This document shows positions 35,916-50,600 of a stretch of 64,000 nt of DNA, in pieces. The position numbers and the translations under genes were made by a program. Source of the DNA: Mya arenaria (taxonomy: Eukaryota > Mollusca > Bivalvia > Myida > Myidae); NCBI RefSeq assembly GCF_026914265.1, contig NC_069135.1, positions 2,621,001 through 2,685,000 of the forward strand, given 5' to 3'. The notes beneath the pieces are model-generated. The model ran no database searches. It was not told the DNA's origin and saw nothing but the letters and a program-made list of their open reading frames with translations. How positions within the stretch are numbered: position 1 is the stretch's first letter; each line of letters opens with the position of its first letter.

Positions 35916-38669
35916 AAAATATTAAAAAATGAATATTTATGTTGTTTTGTGGTTTCTTAAAGCCATTTTGTACAAACTATTGAGTGAGGTATAATTTGGA
36001 TATAATTCTTAAAATGAAAATCCAGTTTGTGTGATGGTTTACGTATTTTGCTAACAGACATTCTTCTTGCTGAAAATAGAATTCAATGCAATATTTGCCA
36101 AAAATAGTTAGCTATTAACAGACTTAAAGGTATACAGCGACAAAATCGGATAAACATGTTTGCTGTCTTCAAACCATTTGTCTTATTTGTAATGACCTAA
36201 GCAAAGTAAATGAATGGCTGGTTAGTAATGCCAAACTCGTGTAAGAATGATTTGTAAGACCTTAGCTCAAATTCATAAAACATTTTCATTTTCTAACTGA
36301 AGTTTTAATTCCTGATTTAATTGTGCTTTAAAATGTAGGTCTTGCCGTATTTTCATTTGCTAATATTGTAAAATACACTGAAGTTTTTGATAAAAACACC
36401 AAATCTTTTCTTTAAATTTGTCATGATTTTTTTAAATTGACTTTAGTTCGGAAATGACTAAAGATGTTTTATGAATACCAGCCCAGCATGAGTTCATTTT
36501 CCTGACTGCATTATGACTTAGTGTTGGAACATGGTACAGATTATAAAGCCTACAGAATCAGAAAATGGTCGTCACAGCAATCTGGTAGTAAACAAGTAAC
36601 AACACACGGGACTTCGGGATGTCTAAAGCTGATTTTGTGTCTACTTAAAAATTTGTTTTGAATCAACAGATGCAAATTACTATCAAGAACAAAACTCAGT
36701 TACCCACTGAAGCATAAGAATGATACTCGAAACAAGGTTGACCAGTCTATTTTAAGTTTTGCTGCAAGTACTCATAACTCACTAACCACTAGAAGAAACT
36801 TGATCAAACAAACTGGAAAATCAAGACACCTGCTGGTAGACAACACTATTTTCCATATAAATTATAATGCAAATCATGACTCTTGTTTTTATAAAAGTTT
36901 TGCATTCAATTAAGTCACACTTCCACTTTTGTGTTTGATAGAAACTAAAAACTGAACATAAAACATTCATGTACCACCTTCATTGAAGTAGGTTTTATCA
37001 CTCTTGCATGTTTTAATGCAAATTATGATGCCTGTATAATTACCATTAAGTTCATATCTCACTTCCTGTGTTTAATTGAAACTTACACAGCATTTCAGTC
37101 AACAGGCTTAAAAAAATGCAAATAAGGTAATTCATGCATGTTCTTATACATGCAAATTATGGCCTTTGTTCAACTGAGGAATAAGTCAATATCTCATTCA
37201 TATCAAGTCTTACCCTGTAATTGATTTAAACATACATGGTAAACTATGCTTTTAAAAATATTTCAACAATCTTAGGGGTACATAATTGTAGTCTAGCATC
37301 AAGAACAGAGGCAAGCAAACTAGATTCATGTGAGACATGTATATGAACTGGAACAAGGATTGTTGATTTGACCATGCACGTCTATGATTATATCATTACA
37401 CAGATATGCCAATGTTAAAAACAACATGAAATTATATCAACGCATAACAGGTAACATTGGTTCAAGCTCAAACTGTTCACAGTGGTTTGCGAATAGGTGA
37501 GAGATTCAGGCCTAAATGTCACTCCTGGAAAAAAATAATTATACACCGACACAAATCAGACCTAGAAATGCATGAATACTGACAAAATATGCAATTTGAT
37601 GGATCAGAACACTTCTTACATTTTAAGGTTGGGACTTAATTATACAGTATACTATTATACTGATTTTGTCAATGGTTATATATATTTCTGATTTATCTGT
37701 CCGAGTATACATAATATGAGTTAAGGTATTTCCAAGAGTACAACTAAGGCCCTTAATTGTCCACCTATCCTCAAACTTCTGTTAAACCATGGTCCAGCCT
37801 CACTGACCAGTCCACAAGTTGCTGAGACCTTGGCGTAGTCTTGATGGTCCCTTGCTAGTTCACACAGAAGCTGCCTGTATGCTGGATCAATGTGAATGTA
37901 TAATTATACACAAATATCTATGCATAATGGTAGGGGTCGACCTCAAAAATAGGCATTCACATCAATCTGTCCTGCAGCACATAGGAAAAGGTCTTGGTGT
38001 TCAGCTAGGCCCAATATGGGTCGCTAATCCATTTCAAATTAACAGAAAGGTAGATATAGGACCAGTCCAGCCATTATTGGTCTGTGAGCTAATTCTCTTC
38101 AACTTCCAGCTTGAATTCAATGAGACTGTTTTGAATTCTTTAGAGATATAATCAGCAGGCACTGTTTGATGATTTTCACGGAGATATGACCCTTTTTATT
38201 ATATTTGGGAGTATTAAATTTATGATGGGTCCAAATAACATGTTGTGCTTGATGTCAATTTCTGTCCAGCAACTACTTGTTAGAATTCAATGGAACTTCA
38301 TCATTATGAGAAACTTTACTTAGAAGAGGAGATGGACATATTATTCCTGCTCGAGACAATTAAAACTGCTATCTTCCATTATGACATTCATAATATGAAT
38401 TACTAAAAAAGTAATCTTGTATTATAAGGTTCAATAAGTTTAAATGCACGTGCCACGTTCCGTCCGTAATTTCAATCATTTGAGTGTAGTTGTAAACACT
38501 TTTGCATGAACAATTTCCATTTTTAATCATGTTTCAGCCACTTATTGTAATAAGTACACTTTAAAATGTAAAATGAGTAAAAAATCACGTAGCACAAGAC
38601 TACGTTCTTATATTGACGCAGTTATGCCCCTGTGAATCGAATACTCTTCTTTCGGAGATACAAAATTAA
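35916..38669. other. Intergenic region between BTG and IPPK
   Basis: AT-rich. The 110-codon open frame at 37819-38151 (plus) has no domain I recognise and no neighbouring exon structure, so it is not called. Nothing else is supported. Confidence 0.45.
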
Positions 38670-41600
38670 ATGGAACAAAACATGGCTGATTCTGGAAAAT
38701 GGAAATTTCGGGGAGAAGGAAACGCTTTTCTAGTGCTCACGAACACGCAGGTCAGTAGATAATAAAAAAAGTTCATTATAAGGACACAAAGATACTCTTT
38801 GGCAGGTAGTATCCAGTTAATCGCTTGTTAACGTTTGAATATTTTAGTCCATCCTCATCAGTGACATGACTCACTGAACTGAGTCTCCAGGATCCAAGAA
38901 AAAGAGGCATCATTTTAACATATTTATGATTTTTTAAGTTTTGTTACCGTGTAAGTGTTTCTTTGTGTTGTTCATGTGTTATTGAAACATGGTCACATAA
39001 ATGTATCTGCATATTAAGTTGAATGTTGCAGGAGAAAATGGTGTTTCGACTGGCAAAGTCAACTCACTGGGGGAAAGGTCATCTCTGCAAGACTGGGAAG
39101 GTAGCACAATCATGTTTAAGCAAAATAATAAACAGAAAATGACTTGTTTATTAATAAACAGAAAACTATGCAAGTGAAATATTATAATTAATCACTTAAT
39201 ATATATGGGTTACAGGGTATGGTTCAGTTGAGTAAACTGTAAATTAATAATAAACTATATATAATGATACAATACTGTTACTATTAAGACATAATATCTG
39301 CTGTTCAACTTCCAACACTGATAAAATAGAAGATATTAAATAAGTGGTCATTCATACCGGAATTTCTTGAAAATAATAATCTAAAATGGATAAAAAGACA
39401 ATGCTTGTCTAGTAATTTAGTTAAAATCATTTTATATTAAATGAACACAAATGTGGTTTTCTAGTTGTATCATATGTACTAAATTGTGTAATTAGTAAGA
39501 GCTGCATCATGCAATTTGGACCTTCTGACATAGTAATTTCCAGTCAATTGTAACCATGGTCCCCTCAGGTCCAGGGAATAGCGGGGTCTTTGACTTTCGG
39601 TCCAGCCAATCCCAGGTAAAATCTCCATCCTGCGGGGACAAACTGCTGGTAAAATCCTAGTCTAAAATAGTAGATGTGTTATACGGGATTCTTCCAATCC
39701 CTAACGTCTAAACGGGAATGTGCAAAAAACGGGGGTGTTTTAAAAATATTGAAATTGTTTTAAGTGAAGTATTTTATGGTTGAAATTGATCATAAAGAGT
39801 TATATTCATATTTTACCATGTAAGTGAAATGTTATTTTGCACTAAACAAGCATTTAATGCATTAAAACAAGTTGTTTACCTTTCCAATAAAACGAAAATT
39901 GACTGACACAGACAACAATTATGCGAAGGGGAACAACTCGATACAATCGTAACAACTCGGCCATGGCCGAAATGTTCCGAGCGATTTAAAACTGTGCCCT
40001 GAAAGCCTTGCAGGTGCCCTTCATGTATATATCGTTATGTTTTGACAGAATGAAATGAAAAAAAGCCGTCAAACTCATAATTATAAGTTGGATATTTATT
40101 TTTTATAAGTTGGATATTTATTTTTTGTGTACGGAACTAATATAAAATAACATTATCTGGTAATATTTCTTGTTTTTATGATATTTTATAGGCGCTATAT
40201 GCTTTAACCCGGAATCTTGATCGGAACAACTACCCACTTTTGATACTAAACAATTTGTACGTGACGGATTTGCCATATCATAAATCTAAAACGAATCCGT
40301 CAACGTACAATTATTTGGACTAGTAAAATCCCAGCTGAATACCCCCGCATTCCGGGGACGTCCTAGGTTAGGCCCTTTCCCACGCTATTATCGACGCGAA
40401 AACAAAACCACCACATTCACTTAGCACTGCGGGCTACCTGGGAGGTAAAAACATGGCCCATTTCCCCCCCACTATCCCTGGTATAACCCTGACCTGGGGG
40501 AGTGGGGGGGTATGGTTACAATTGACTGGTGCATAATTATTACATATAAAATTATAGTTAATAAGGAATGCAACAAATAAGGTATCTTTCAAAGTGTATA
40601 TATTCAAATTTCTTTAAATTAAAGGTTTTGCCAGATCATTTTCTTGAGGAATTATGATTTCACTGCAACCACAGCTTTCTTCCCAACTTATTTTGACTCG
40701 TAATGTCAACAGCCTGATTGTTTAAAAATGCTTAAATGATTCATCAATCAGTATATAATTTAATATAATAATATATATAATTTAAATGTATAAAGTCACA
40801 TTTACATACATGTACTGTGAAATCATTTATATTCGTTGGCATGAATTTTCGTGGTTTGCCGAAAATTTACAATTTCGTTGGTACTTGAATTCGTGGATTT
40901 TCATTTTTGAAAAAAAATAATTAAACTGCGATCGTCCTAGATCGTCTGCATTATCTCCACGCGCTGGCCCGTGATTTCCGTCTTCTATGTCACTCGGTTT
41001 ATGACACTCGCTAAATTGGTACGACATGCCAATTAGTGCATATACCCATGTCAATTATAGATTTAATTGGAAATTAAGGTCTTAAAAGAAGATGTACCCT
41101 GATCATAAATACGGATAAGCGAAGCCATTTAATGCCAATTAAGAATTTTGCAAACTTTTAAAACACAGAGAAGGTCCGTATATTTGAGTAAATAATCCCA
41201 AAAGATAGGTGAAGTTCACAATTCAATCACTTTTGAATATCATCTTATTTCATATCAAATCATTTCAATATTTATTCACACATTTTTGTTTAATAAGTAT
41301 AATGAAAGCGTTGTTTTGTACATTGTCACGTTGGGTGCTCAGTAGCCTCCAATGTAATGGATTTATTATTTCATTAAAGAAAAAAATAGAGAACCGACAC
41401 TCATCACTCACATCTTGTAAACCTTGAGATTTTCATGAACAGCACACGTTTAGGCACGTGCTTCTGTCATTTGGTTCATTAAAACACATTTAAATGATTT
41501 GGTTTATAATTTGATAAAGGCAGATATATATTAACAAAACAATTATAGTAAGATATACAGCGAGACAGATATTTATGCTGTATACTGCGGCCTCTGGTAC

Positions 41601-44600
41601 GAATAAACTAAAGTATGTACATAACATGGCAATTGAAAATGTAAATCAAGGGTCCATATTTCCTGGGATCTTGAATTCGTGGATAACCTAACACTCGAAA
41701 ACCACGAACATTAATGCCCCATGAACATTAATGATTTCACAGTATATCAAAAAAATAAAATGACTTTGTCTTGAGGCATCATTTATGATATGAATTAAAT
41801 TAAAAGCTTATATATAATTATTATTGTTGAATGTTGACTAAATTTAGTACTGCCATTATTTTTTTTCATTTCAGACCACCGCTGAGAAGGTTCATACAGA
41901 AATGGGTTTAGTGGTTGATTACATGAAGAATGTCATGCAGCCTCTTCTCTCACCCTCATTTGTCGTCCTCCCTGTAAGTGCCTTGTGGATCTGTTCAAGT
42001 TTTAAACAACTGTTTCAAAAAAATTAGTTTGTTTGATTATAACATCAAACCGATATTATTAAGCCAAAATTCACATGAGTACTCACTCCTGAAACATGTC
42101 TATTTCTTAGGTAATATTTCTTAGGTAATGTTAGTATTATTTTTGAAGTGTTTGGTCTATGACATTTTAGGAGCTGCGTCTGTTGGATGGAGGTATATTG
42201 GAGGAGGCAGAAAACCAGATCCAGGAATCCAGACCAGGTACAGTACTGCAGCTCTCTTGTGTTGTGAATCTGATGCATTCTTAATTTGCAACTGGAGGGA
42301 GAATTTTGATCAAAGTAAATGTACATGAAATATGTGTAGTAGTTCTTCTGGGTTCATGGAAAATCAACTAATTGCCGAATGTTTGGGAAAGTAATTACAA
42401 CCATGGAAAATTTAAAACACTTTTTAAACAGAAACTCCATTGAATCTGCCAAAACAGGCAAGTCAACTTTGCTGAATGCTGCATTTTAAGTCGACATCAT
42501 GACAGGTTTCAAGAGAGTATCAAGTTCTTCCTATAAACACAAAATCTGATGAATAAATGTTAATGTGGTTTGTAAGAAAAACCTTGTTACTAAATTGTGA
42601 GTACTGGTATTTAAAAAGGACTACTTTTATGTTAAGTAAAATATGAGTAATGCTCTACAAATACAGTATGTTGATTTAATCCTTTCAATGTACAGCCCAG
42701 CGTAAAGGCAAGGAGGTAGAACACAGTACAATAGACCCTGATATGCTGTCAGCCCTCGTCCTGCCTGATTTGTGTTATGTACAAGGTCGTGGGACGAACC
42801 TGGACAACACCACACCCACTATCAGTGTGGAAATCAAAGTAAGGTCATCTAAGTTTATAACAATTAACTTGCTATTAAGGCTTTATAAAGCTAGATTGTT
42901 ACAGTGTAGCTGGTAACGTTTAGCACTGCACTCAAGTAGAAATCAGTACTTGTGTACATTTTTAACAAATGTCAAATTTGATAACAACACGATCTTGAAG
43001 GTGAAAGTAACACTTAAACCACTTCTCTTTTTGGGATGAAAACCACCTACCGGTACTCTAGTTTTAGAAAACACACCTATATCACCGCCCTGGTTGAGAG
43101 TATACCTACCACCTCTAGGGTGAGAGGACTTGTCATACCACTCCCCTGGTGGAGATCAAACCCACTACCTTGAGGGTTGGGGTCCCAACATATCACTCCA
43201 CTTTTGGGGATCAAACCTCAACCTTGATGGTGAAAGTATACACCTATACCACACCCTGGTGGGGAACAAACCGCAACCTAGAGGGTTAGGGTATGCACAC
43301 TTCACTCCTGTTAGGCATCAAACTGCACTGTGCCTTGAATGTGAGAGAACACCTATACCACTCCCCTGGTGAGGATCAAACTGCAACCTTGAGGGTGAGA
43401 GTACACCTATACCAACCCTGGATGGGTGTCAAGCGGCAATCATGAGGTTTAGGATACCCACCTTTACCATCCCCTTGGTGGGGAATCAAACAGTTAACCT
43501 TGAGGGTTAAAATACTCCTATACCACTCCCCTGGTGGGGATCAAACCCACCACCAAAGACCACTTCCTAGGTGGGGATTCAACCGCCCACACTTGACCAC
43601 TCCCCTAGCAGGGATTTAAACCACAACCTTGAGGGTGAGAGTACACCTAGACCACTCCCATGGTGGGGATTAAACCCACCACCCAAGACCACTTCCCTGG
43701 TGGGAATTTAAACCATAACCTTGAGGGTGAGAGTACACCTATCACTCCCTGGGTGGGACTCAAACCACAATCTTCAGGGTTAGGATCCCACCTATACCCC
43801 TGGTGGTGATCAAACCCACCACCCTAGAACACTCCCCTAGTCGGGATTCAACCGCCCACCATAGACCACTTACCTAGTGGGGATCAAACCACCCTCCCTA
43901 GACCACTCCACTAGCGGGGATCAAACCCACCACCCTACTCCGCTAGTCGGGATTCAACTGCCCACCATAGACCACTCACCTGGTGGGGATCAAACCCACC
44001 GCCCTAGACCACTCCCCTAGTGAAGATTTAACCACCCACCATAGACCACTCACCTGGTGGGGATCAAACCACCGTCCCTAGACCACTCCACTAGCGGGAA
44101 TCAAACCCACCACCCTGTACCACTCCTCTGGTGGGGATCAAACTCACCACCCTAGACCACTCCCCTGCTGGGGATTCAAACCAACCACCCTATCCCACTC
44201 CCCTAGTGGGGATTCAACCACCCACCCTAGACAACTCCCCTAGTGGGGATTGAACTGCCCACCCTAGACCACTCCCTTGGTGGGGATCAAACCAACCACC
44301 CTAGACCACGCCCCTATTTGGGATTTAACCGCCCACCCTAGACCACTCCACTAATGGGGATTTAAACCACAACCTTGAAGGTGAGAGTACTGCTAGACCA
44401 CTCCTGTGGTTGGGATTAAACCCACCACCCAAGACCCCCCCCCTATTCAAGATTCAAACCAACCACCCTAGACCAGTCCCCTAGTGGGGATCAATCCCAC
44501 CACCATAGACCATTCCCCTATTTGGGATCAAACCAACCACCCTAGACCAGTCCCCTAGTGGGGATCAATCCCACCACCATAGACCACTCCCCTTGTGGGG

Positions 44601-47600
44601 ATCAAACCAACCACCCAAGACTAGTTCCCTAGTGGGGATCAAACCAACCACCCTAGATCAGTCCCCTAGTTGGGATCAAACCAACCACCCTTGACCAGTC
44701 CCCTAGTGGGGATCAAACCCACCACCCTAGACCAGTCCCCTAGTGGGGATTCAACAGTCCACCCTAGACCAGTCCCCTAGTGGGGATTCAAATGTCCACC
44801 CTAGACCACTCCCTTAGTGGGGATTCAACTGTCCACCCTAGACCACTCCCGTAGCAGGGATTTTAACCCCAACCTTGAGGGTGAGAGTACACCTAGACCA
44901 CTCCCAAGGTGGGGATTAAACCCACCACCCTAGACCACTCCTCTGGTGGGGATCAAACCCACCACCTTAGACAACTCCCTTGGTGGGAATCAAACCCACC
45001 ACCCTAGACAACTCACTTGGTGGGGATCAAATCCACCACCCTAGACAACTCCCCTGGTGGGGATCAAACCCACCACCCTAGACAACTCCCCTGGTGAGAA
45101 TTGAAACAACAACCTTGAGGGTGAGAGTTACGTATACACCACTCCCCTGGTGGGGATACCTATATCATTCTCCTGGAAGAGTGGACACCCTCACCACTAC
45201 TCAGCCTCATTAGCGTCTTCGGATATTTGTATTGGGTGTTCTTTGGTCAATAATTGTATTAGTGATAATATTGAGCTGTATCCGCAAGAAATAGCTGTCT
45301 GTAGCTTAATTGAACTCAACAACAAAAAATGAGGCATTTGGTAGACATGTACAATTCTTAATGACCAAGATTCCAAACTGAAATATTGAAAGCCTTTCCA
45401 TGACTAATTGTTTTAAACATATGGATCTAACATTAATTTACATCTGTTGTGAAACTTTGAATCCTTTGTTAAGTGCTTTTTGCCATTAAATGGCTAGGAA
45501 TCACTCTGAATTATTAAATGAATGTTCAAATGACTTGAATTACACAATCTGCAATGGAAATTAAACAAGGAGGAAATCATTCGTTAAATGTAAATGCTAT
45601 CAAGATTGTACTACTACCCCTAGGGTGAATGTATTAACCTTTGCCAGTAATCTAACCAACCCTTCAAGGCTGCTTAAAAGCTAATTTACCAATCCTAGCT
45701 ACGAACTACAGTAAATTTATTGTTTCATAGCCCGTATGACAGGGAAAGTCAGGCAATTTCCTTAAATGAACATAAATAGGCTAGTCAGCCTTCATTGTGG
45801 TCATATGTGATGGTAGGTATTACGTTTCAGTGACTGTCGGCGTATGGTTACTCGGTAAGATTGCTGACAGCTCATTAAAAGTTAATTAAGCTGTTAATGG
45901 TCACAATATTTCTCTGATCCGACATCAGCATACATTAACTGTTTCGCCCTATATAGACACCAGACATGAAGGCTACATGCATACTTGTAAATATGTTCTC
46001 TTTGACTTGCCTAACTGTCAATGTGTTACATAATAATCTTGCACACTTTCTTATAGCTTACTGGCATGGACATGGCTTGTCAAGTTATCAATAGTTAGTA
46101 TTATCTTCGTTGGCCTCCGATATTTTGCCAACATATTTGTGTAGCCAATTGTAGAATCTCTGTGATATTCAAAATGTCTTCCCTACTGTATAGCCAGTTA
46201 TAGTGCCTCTGTGATATTTAATGTGCCTTCCCTTCTATATAGCCAGTTATAGTGCCTCTGTGATATTTAATGTGCCTTCCCTTCTATATAGCCAGTTATA
46301 GTGCCTCTGTGATATTTAATGTGCCTTTCCTTCTCCATAGCCAGTTATAGTGCCTCTGTGATATTTAATGTGCCTTCCCTTCTATATAGCCAGTTATAGT
46401 GCCTCTGTTATAGCATCTCTGTGATATTCAAAATGTCTTCCCTTCTAAATAGCCAGTGATAGTGTCTCTGTTATAGCCAGTTATATCAATTCTGTGATAT
46501 TCCACATGTCTTCCCTTCACTATAGCTAGCTATAGTGTCTCTGTTATAGACAGTTATATCATCTCTGTGATATTCAACATGTCTTCCCTTCACTATAGCT
46601 AGCTATAGTGTCTCTGTTATAGCCAGTTATATCATCTCTGTGATATTCATCATGTCTTCCCCTCAATATAGCTAGCTATAGTGTCTCTGTTATAGCCAGT
46701 AATATCATGTCTGTGATATTCAACATGTCTTCCCTTCACTATAGCTAGCTAGTGTGTCTCTGTTATAGCCAGTTATATCATCTCTGTGATATTCAACATG
46801 TCTTCCCTTCACTATAGCTAGCTATTGTGTCTCTGTTATAGCCAGTTATATCAATTCTGTGATATTCCACATGTCTTCCCTTCACTATAGCTAGCTATTG
46901 TGTCTCTGTTATAGACAGTTATATCAATTCTGTGATATTCCACATGTCTTCCCTTCACTATAGCTAGCTATTGTGTCTCTGTTATAGACAGTTATATCAT
47001 CTCTGTGATATTCAACATGTCTTCCCTTCACTATAGCTAGCTATTGTGTCTCTGTTATAGCCAGTTATATCAATTCTGTGATATTCCACATGTCTTCCCT
47101 TCACTATAGCTAGCTATAGTGTCTCTGTTATAGCCAGTTATATCATCTCTGTGATATTCAACATGTCTTCCCTTCACTAAAGCTAGCTAGTTATTGTATA
47201 TATTTTATAGTCAGTCATAGTTTCTCTGTTATATTCAACATGTCTTCCTTACTTTTTCAGCCAAAGAAAGCATTTAAACACAGCCATGATTCCCTGAACA
47301 TTTCATCGGAGGAGAAATCTCAAGTGTGCAAGTTTTGCATGCATCAAAGATTAAAGGTAAGAAATTGTATTTATCTGAAATGAAATTATTTTTACTGCTT
47401 TCTTATATGAAGAATTATTTGTATTAATTAGTGTTTTGGACACCAGTTTTGCCTGTGCCAGTTATGATTTAAAAAAAACTTTAAATCATTCTTCTGACTA
47501 TACGCTTTTTTGGAAAATTCTGCATCTTCCTCTAGAAGACATTGTTTGACTGGAAACAAACAGTTCTTGCAGTACTGTACAACTTGAGGATAATAATCTG

Positions 47601-50600
47601 TCAAAATGGCATTTTCTTGTCATATTATTGTAAATGAAAAGCTACCACCTGAACAATGTATCCTCTGTTTGCTGACAAGAGTAAGGCCGGTTGTGGTCTG
47701 TATTTAAGATGATTGCACTGGAGTTCTGGCATTTATTATGTATGCATGTTTTTGAAAGAAAAGCTGTGCTTCCTTTTGTCATTATAATTGTATGCATGTA
47801 ATTGAGTGTACTTAAATTACTTAATTTTTTGTGGCATATGTGCAGTTGTCATACTAATATTCCCTAGTAAAATGAACAACTGGCATCCATTTGCTAGTGT
47901 TTTGCACAACTGACATCAATTCACTGGTGTTGGACAACTGTCATCTATTCACTGGTGTTTTGGACAACTGGCATCCATTCACTGATGATTCTGACAACTG
48001 GCATTCATTCACTGGTGTTTCTGACAACTGGCATCCATTCACTGGTGTTTTGGACCACTGGCATCCATTCACTACTGTTTAGTACAACTGGCATCCATTC
48101 ACTGGTGTTTTGGACAACTGGCATCCATTCACTGGTGTTTTGTACAACTGGCATCCATTCACTGGTGTTTTGGACAACTGGTATCCATTTACTATTGTTT
48201 AATACAACTGGCATCCATTCACTAGTGTTTTGGATAACTGGCATCCATTCACTGGTGTTTTTGGACAACTGGCATCTATTCACTGGTGTTGTGGACAACT
48301 GGCATCAATTCACTGATAATTCTGACAACTGGCATTCATTCACTGGTGTTTCTGACAACTGGCATCCATTCACTGGTGTTTTGGACAACTGGCATCAATT
48401 CACTGACAATTCTGACAACTGACATCCATTCACTGGTGTTTTTGGACAACTGGCATCCATTCACTGGTGTTTTGGACAACTGGCATCCATTCACTGGTGT
48501 TTTTGGACAACTGGCATCCATTCACTGGTGTTTTGGACAACTGGCATCCATTCACTGGTGTTTTGGACAAATGGCATCCATTCACTGGTGTTTTGGACAA
48601 CTGGCAACCATTCACTGGTGTTTTGGACAACGTGCATCCATTCACTGGTGTTTTGGACAACTGGCAACCATTCACTTGTGTTTTTGGACTACTGGCATCC
48701 ATTCATTGGTGTTTTGGACAACTGGCATCCATTCACTGGTGTTTTTGGACAACTGGCATCCATTCACTGGTGTTTTGGACAACTGGCATCCATTCACTGG
48801 TGTTTTGGACAACTGGCATCCATTCACTGGTGTTTTGCCAAATGGCATCCATTCACTGGTGTTTTGGACAACTGGCATCCATTCACTGGTGTTTTGGACA
48901 ACTGGCATCCATTCACTGGTGTTTTTGGACTACTGGCATCCATTCACTGGTGTTTTGGACAACTGGCATCCATTCACTGGTGTTTTGCCAAATGGCATCC
49001 ATTCACTGGTGTTTTGGACAACTGGCATCCATTCACTGGTGTTTTGCCAAATGGCATCCATTTACAGTTGTTTTGGACAAATGCCAAATGCACAATCTTT
49101 CGTTGTTGATTGATGCATTTCAGGGCAAATGTTTTGCTGCAAAGCAAATATTGTTACAACTTATCTGCATGAGTGCAACCCCAAAGGTTATATACACAAG
49201 TCAGATTCTGTTCAGCAAAGAAAACTAGGTCAAAACTGACATAAAGTTATGATTCTCTCTTGAAAATGACAAAGTTCATTTAAAATGACATTATACTTGT
49301 ACATAACATATTACATTCCCACTAAACCTGAGGAGACATGCCACAAGCTCATATGGTATCAAGTTTTACTTGTGCAGTGTTTAACCTCAGTTTTACAAGC
49401 AAAACAACATCTTAAAATTAATTTCTTTTTATGATATCAGTTTCTGTTTTTACATGAATCTAAATGGGGAGAGATGTATTTTAAATGCTGTAAACAATTA
49501 AATTGCATAGCAACCGATTCCAGAGACATTGTTACACAAACTGGCAACAAATACTGACATTTCACAGGCCTGTATTGATTTCCGGGAATGTTTCATAGCT
49601 TTATCCTTTGTCATATTCTTGGAATTCTCTCCTAGCCCTGACAGTGTGAATAGATCAGATTAATATCCTGAGATTGAACCTTGGTTTCTAGGGATTGATG
49701 ATATGAAATGAACATTATACATTATAACTGCTTCATTAAAAATGAATATAATGTGAAAGAACAAAAGAAACTTTCCCTGAAAACTTAAACTTGAGAGTAT
49801 GTTAAAATGAATTGTGTTTTGCATCTCTTAAGTGTTTTTGCTTCATCTTTATTCTCATCTAATCAGTGAAAATGTTGTATGACAGACAGCACGTCAACCA
49901 TATGTTTCTTCTCAAGTTAAAATCTCCTGGTGGGTTTCTTATGGAATATTGTTTATGCAACAAGTCCCCTGCAGTGTAATTATTAGAAGTAGCCATATAT
50001 GTACCTCCTTAACTTTCAGATATTTAAAGCCTACGCCTTTTAAGTAGCTGAATGACGGTACATAAGAGTTGTATCTTGCCAGGTTTGACCGGGGGTTAGT
50101 TGGGATTGCTGGCCTGGGTGAGACCAGGGGTTAGTAAATGTACTGGTCTTGCTGGCCGGTTAGACAGTGGGTTAGTTGGTTAACTAGTGTTGCTGGCTGG
50201 GTAAACCAGGTGCCAGTTTCTCGAAACTTTTTGTCCCTTATAACAGTATTAAGCTAATCTCACTATTTTTTTTATATTTAATTCGCATATTGTAAACTTC
50301 ATTCATAGTTATTAGACATTAAATAGGAATTACTTTTAGGGTTATCACAATAAAACATATTTTATTTACCATAATCAAATTAAAGTATGTGTTTTGTCTA
50401 ATTGAAGTAAGCTACTTAAGCCTGTTAAGCTAAAGAAGTTTCGAAAAATTTGGACGAGAGGTTGTTGGTGTACAGGTGTTGGTGGCCGGGTTAGACAGGG
50501 GTTAGCTGGTGTACTGGTGCTGGTGGCAGGGTAATACCAGGGGTTAGTTGGTTAACTGGTGTTGGTGGCCAGGTAAGACCAGGGGTTAGCTGGTGTACTG

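Noticed and set aside
37819-38151. 110-residue open frame between BTG and IPPK
   Set aside because: No domain recognised and not part of any phase-consistent exon chain; a chance frame is the simpler explanation.
39091-39100. Earlier donor in IPPK exon 2 at GGTCATC (about 39077)
   Set aside because: It leaves the next exon in a frame with an immediate stop; the donor after GGGAAG (GTAGCA) keeps phase 0 and a continuous protein.
43040-45170. CRISPR-like look of regular short repeats
   Set aside because: Units are directly adjacent with no unique spacers, and the host is a eukaryote with introns; it is a plain tandem array.
48286-49113. 275-residue open frame of repetitive sequence
   Set aside because: It arises from a 30-bp tandem repeat without stops; several overlapping frames on both strands are equally open and no start context or domain supports a gene.
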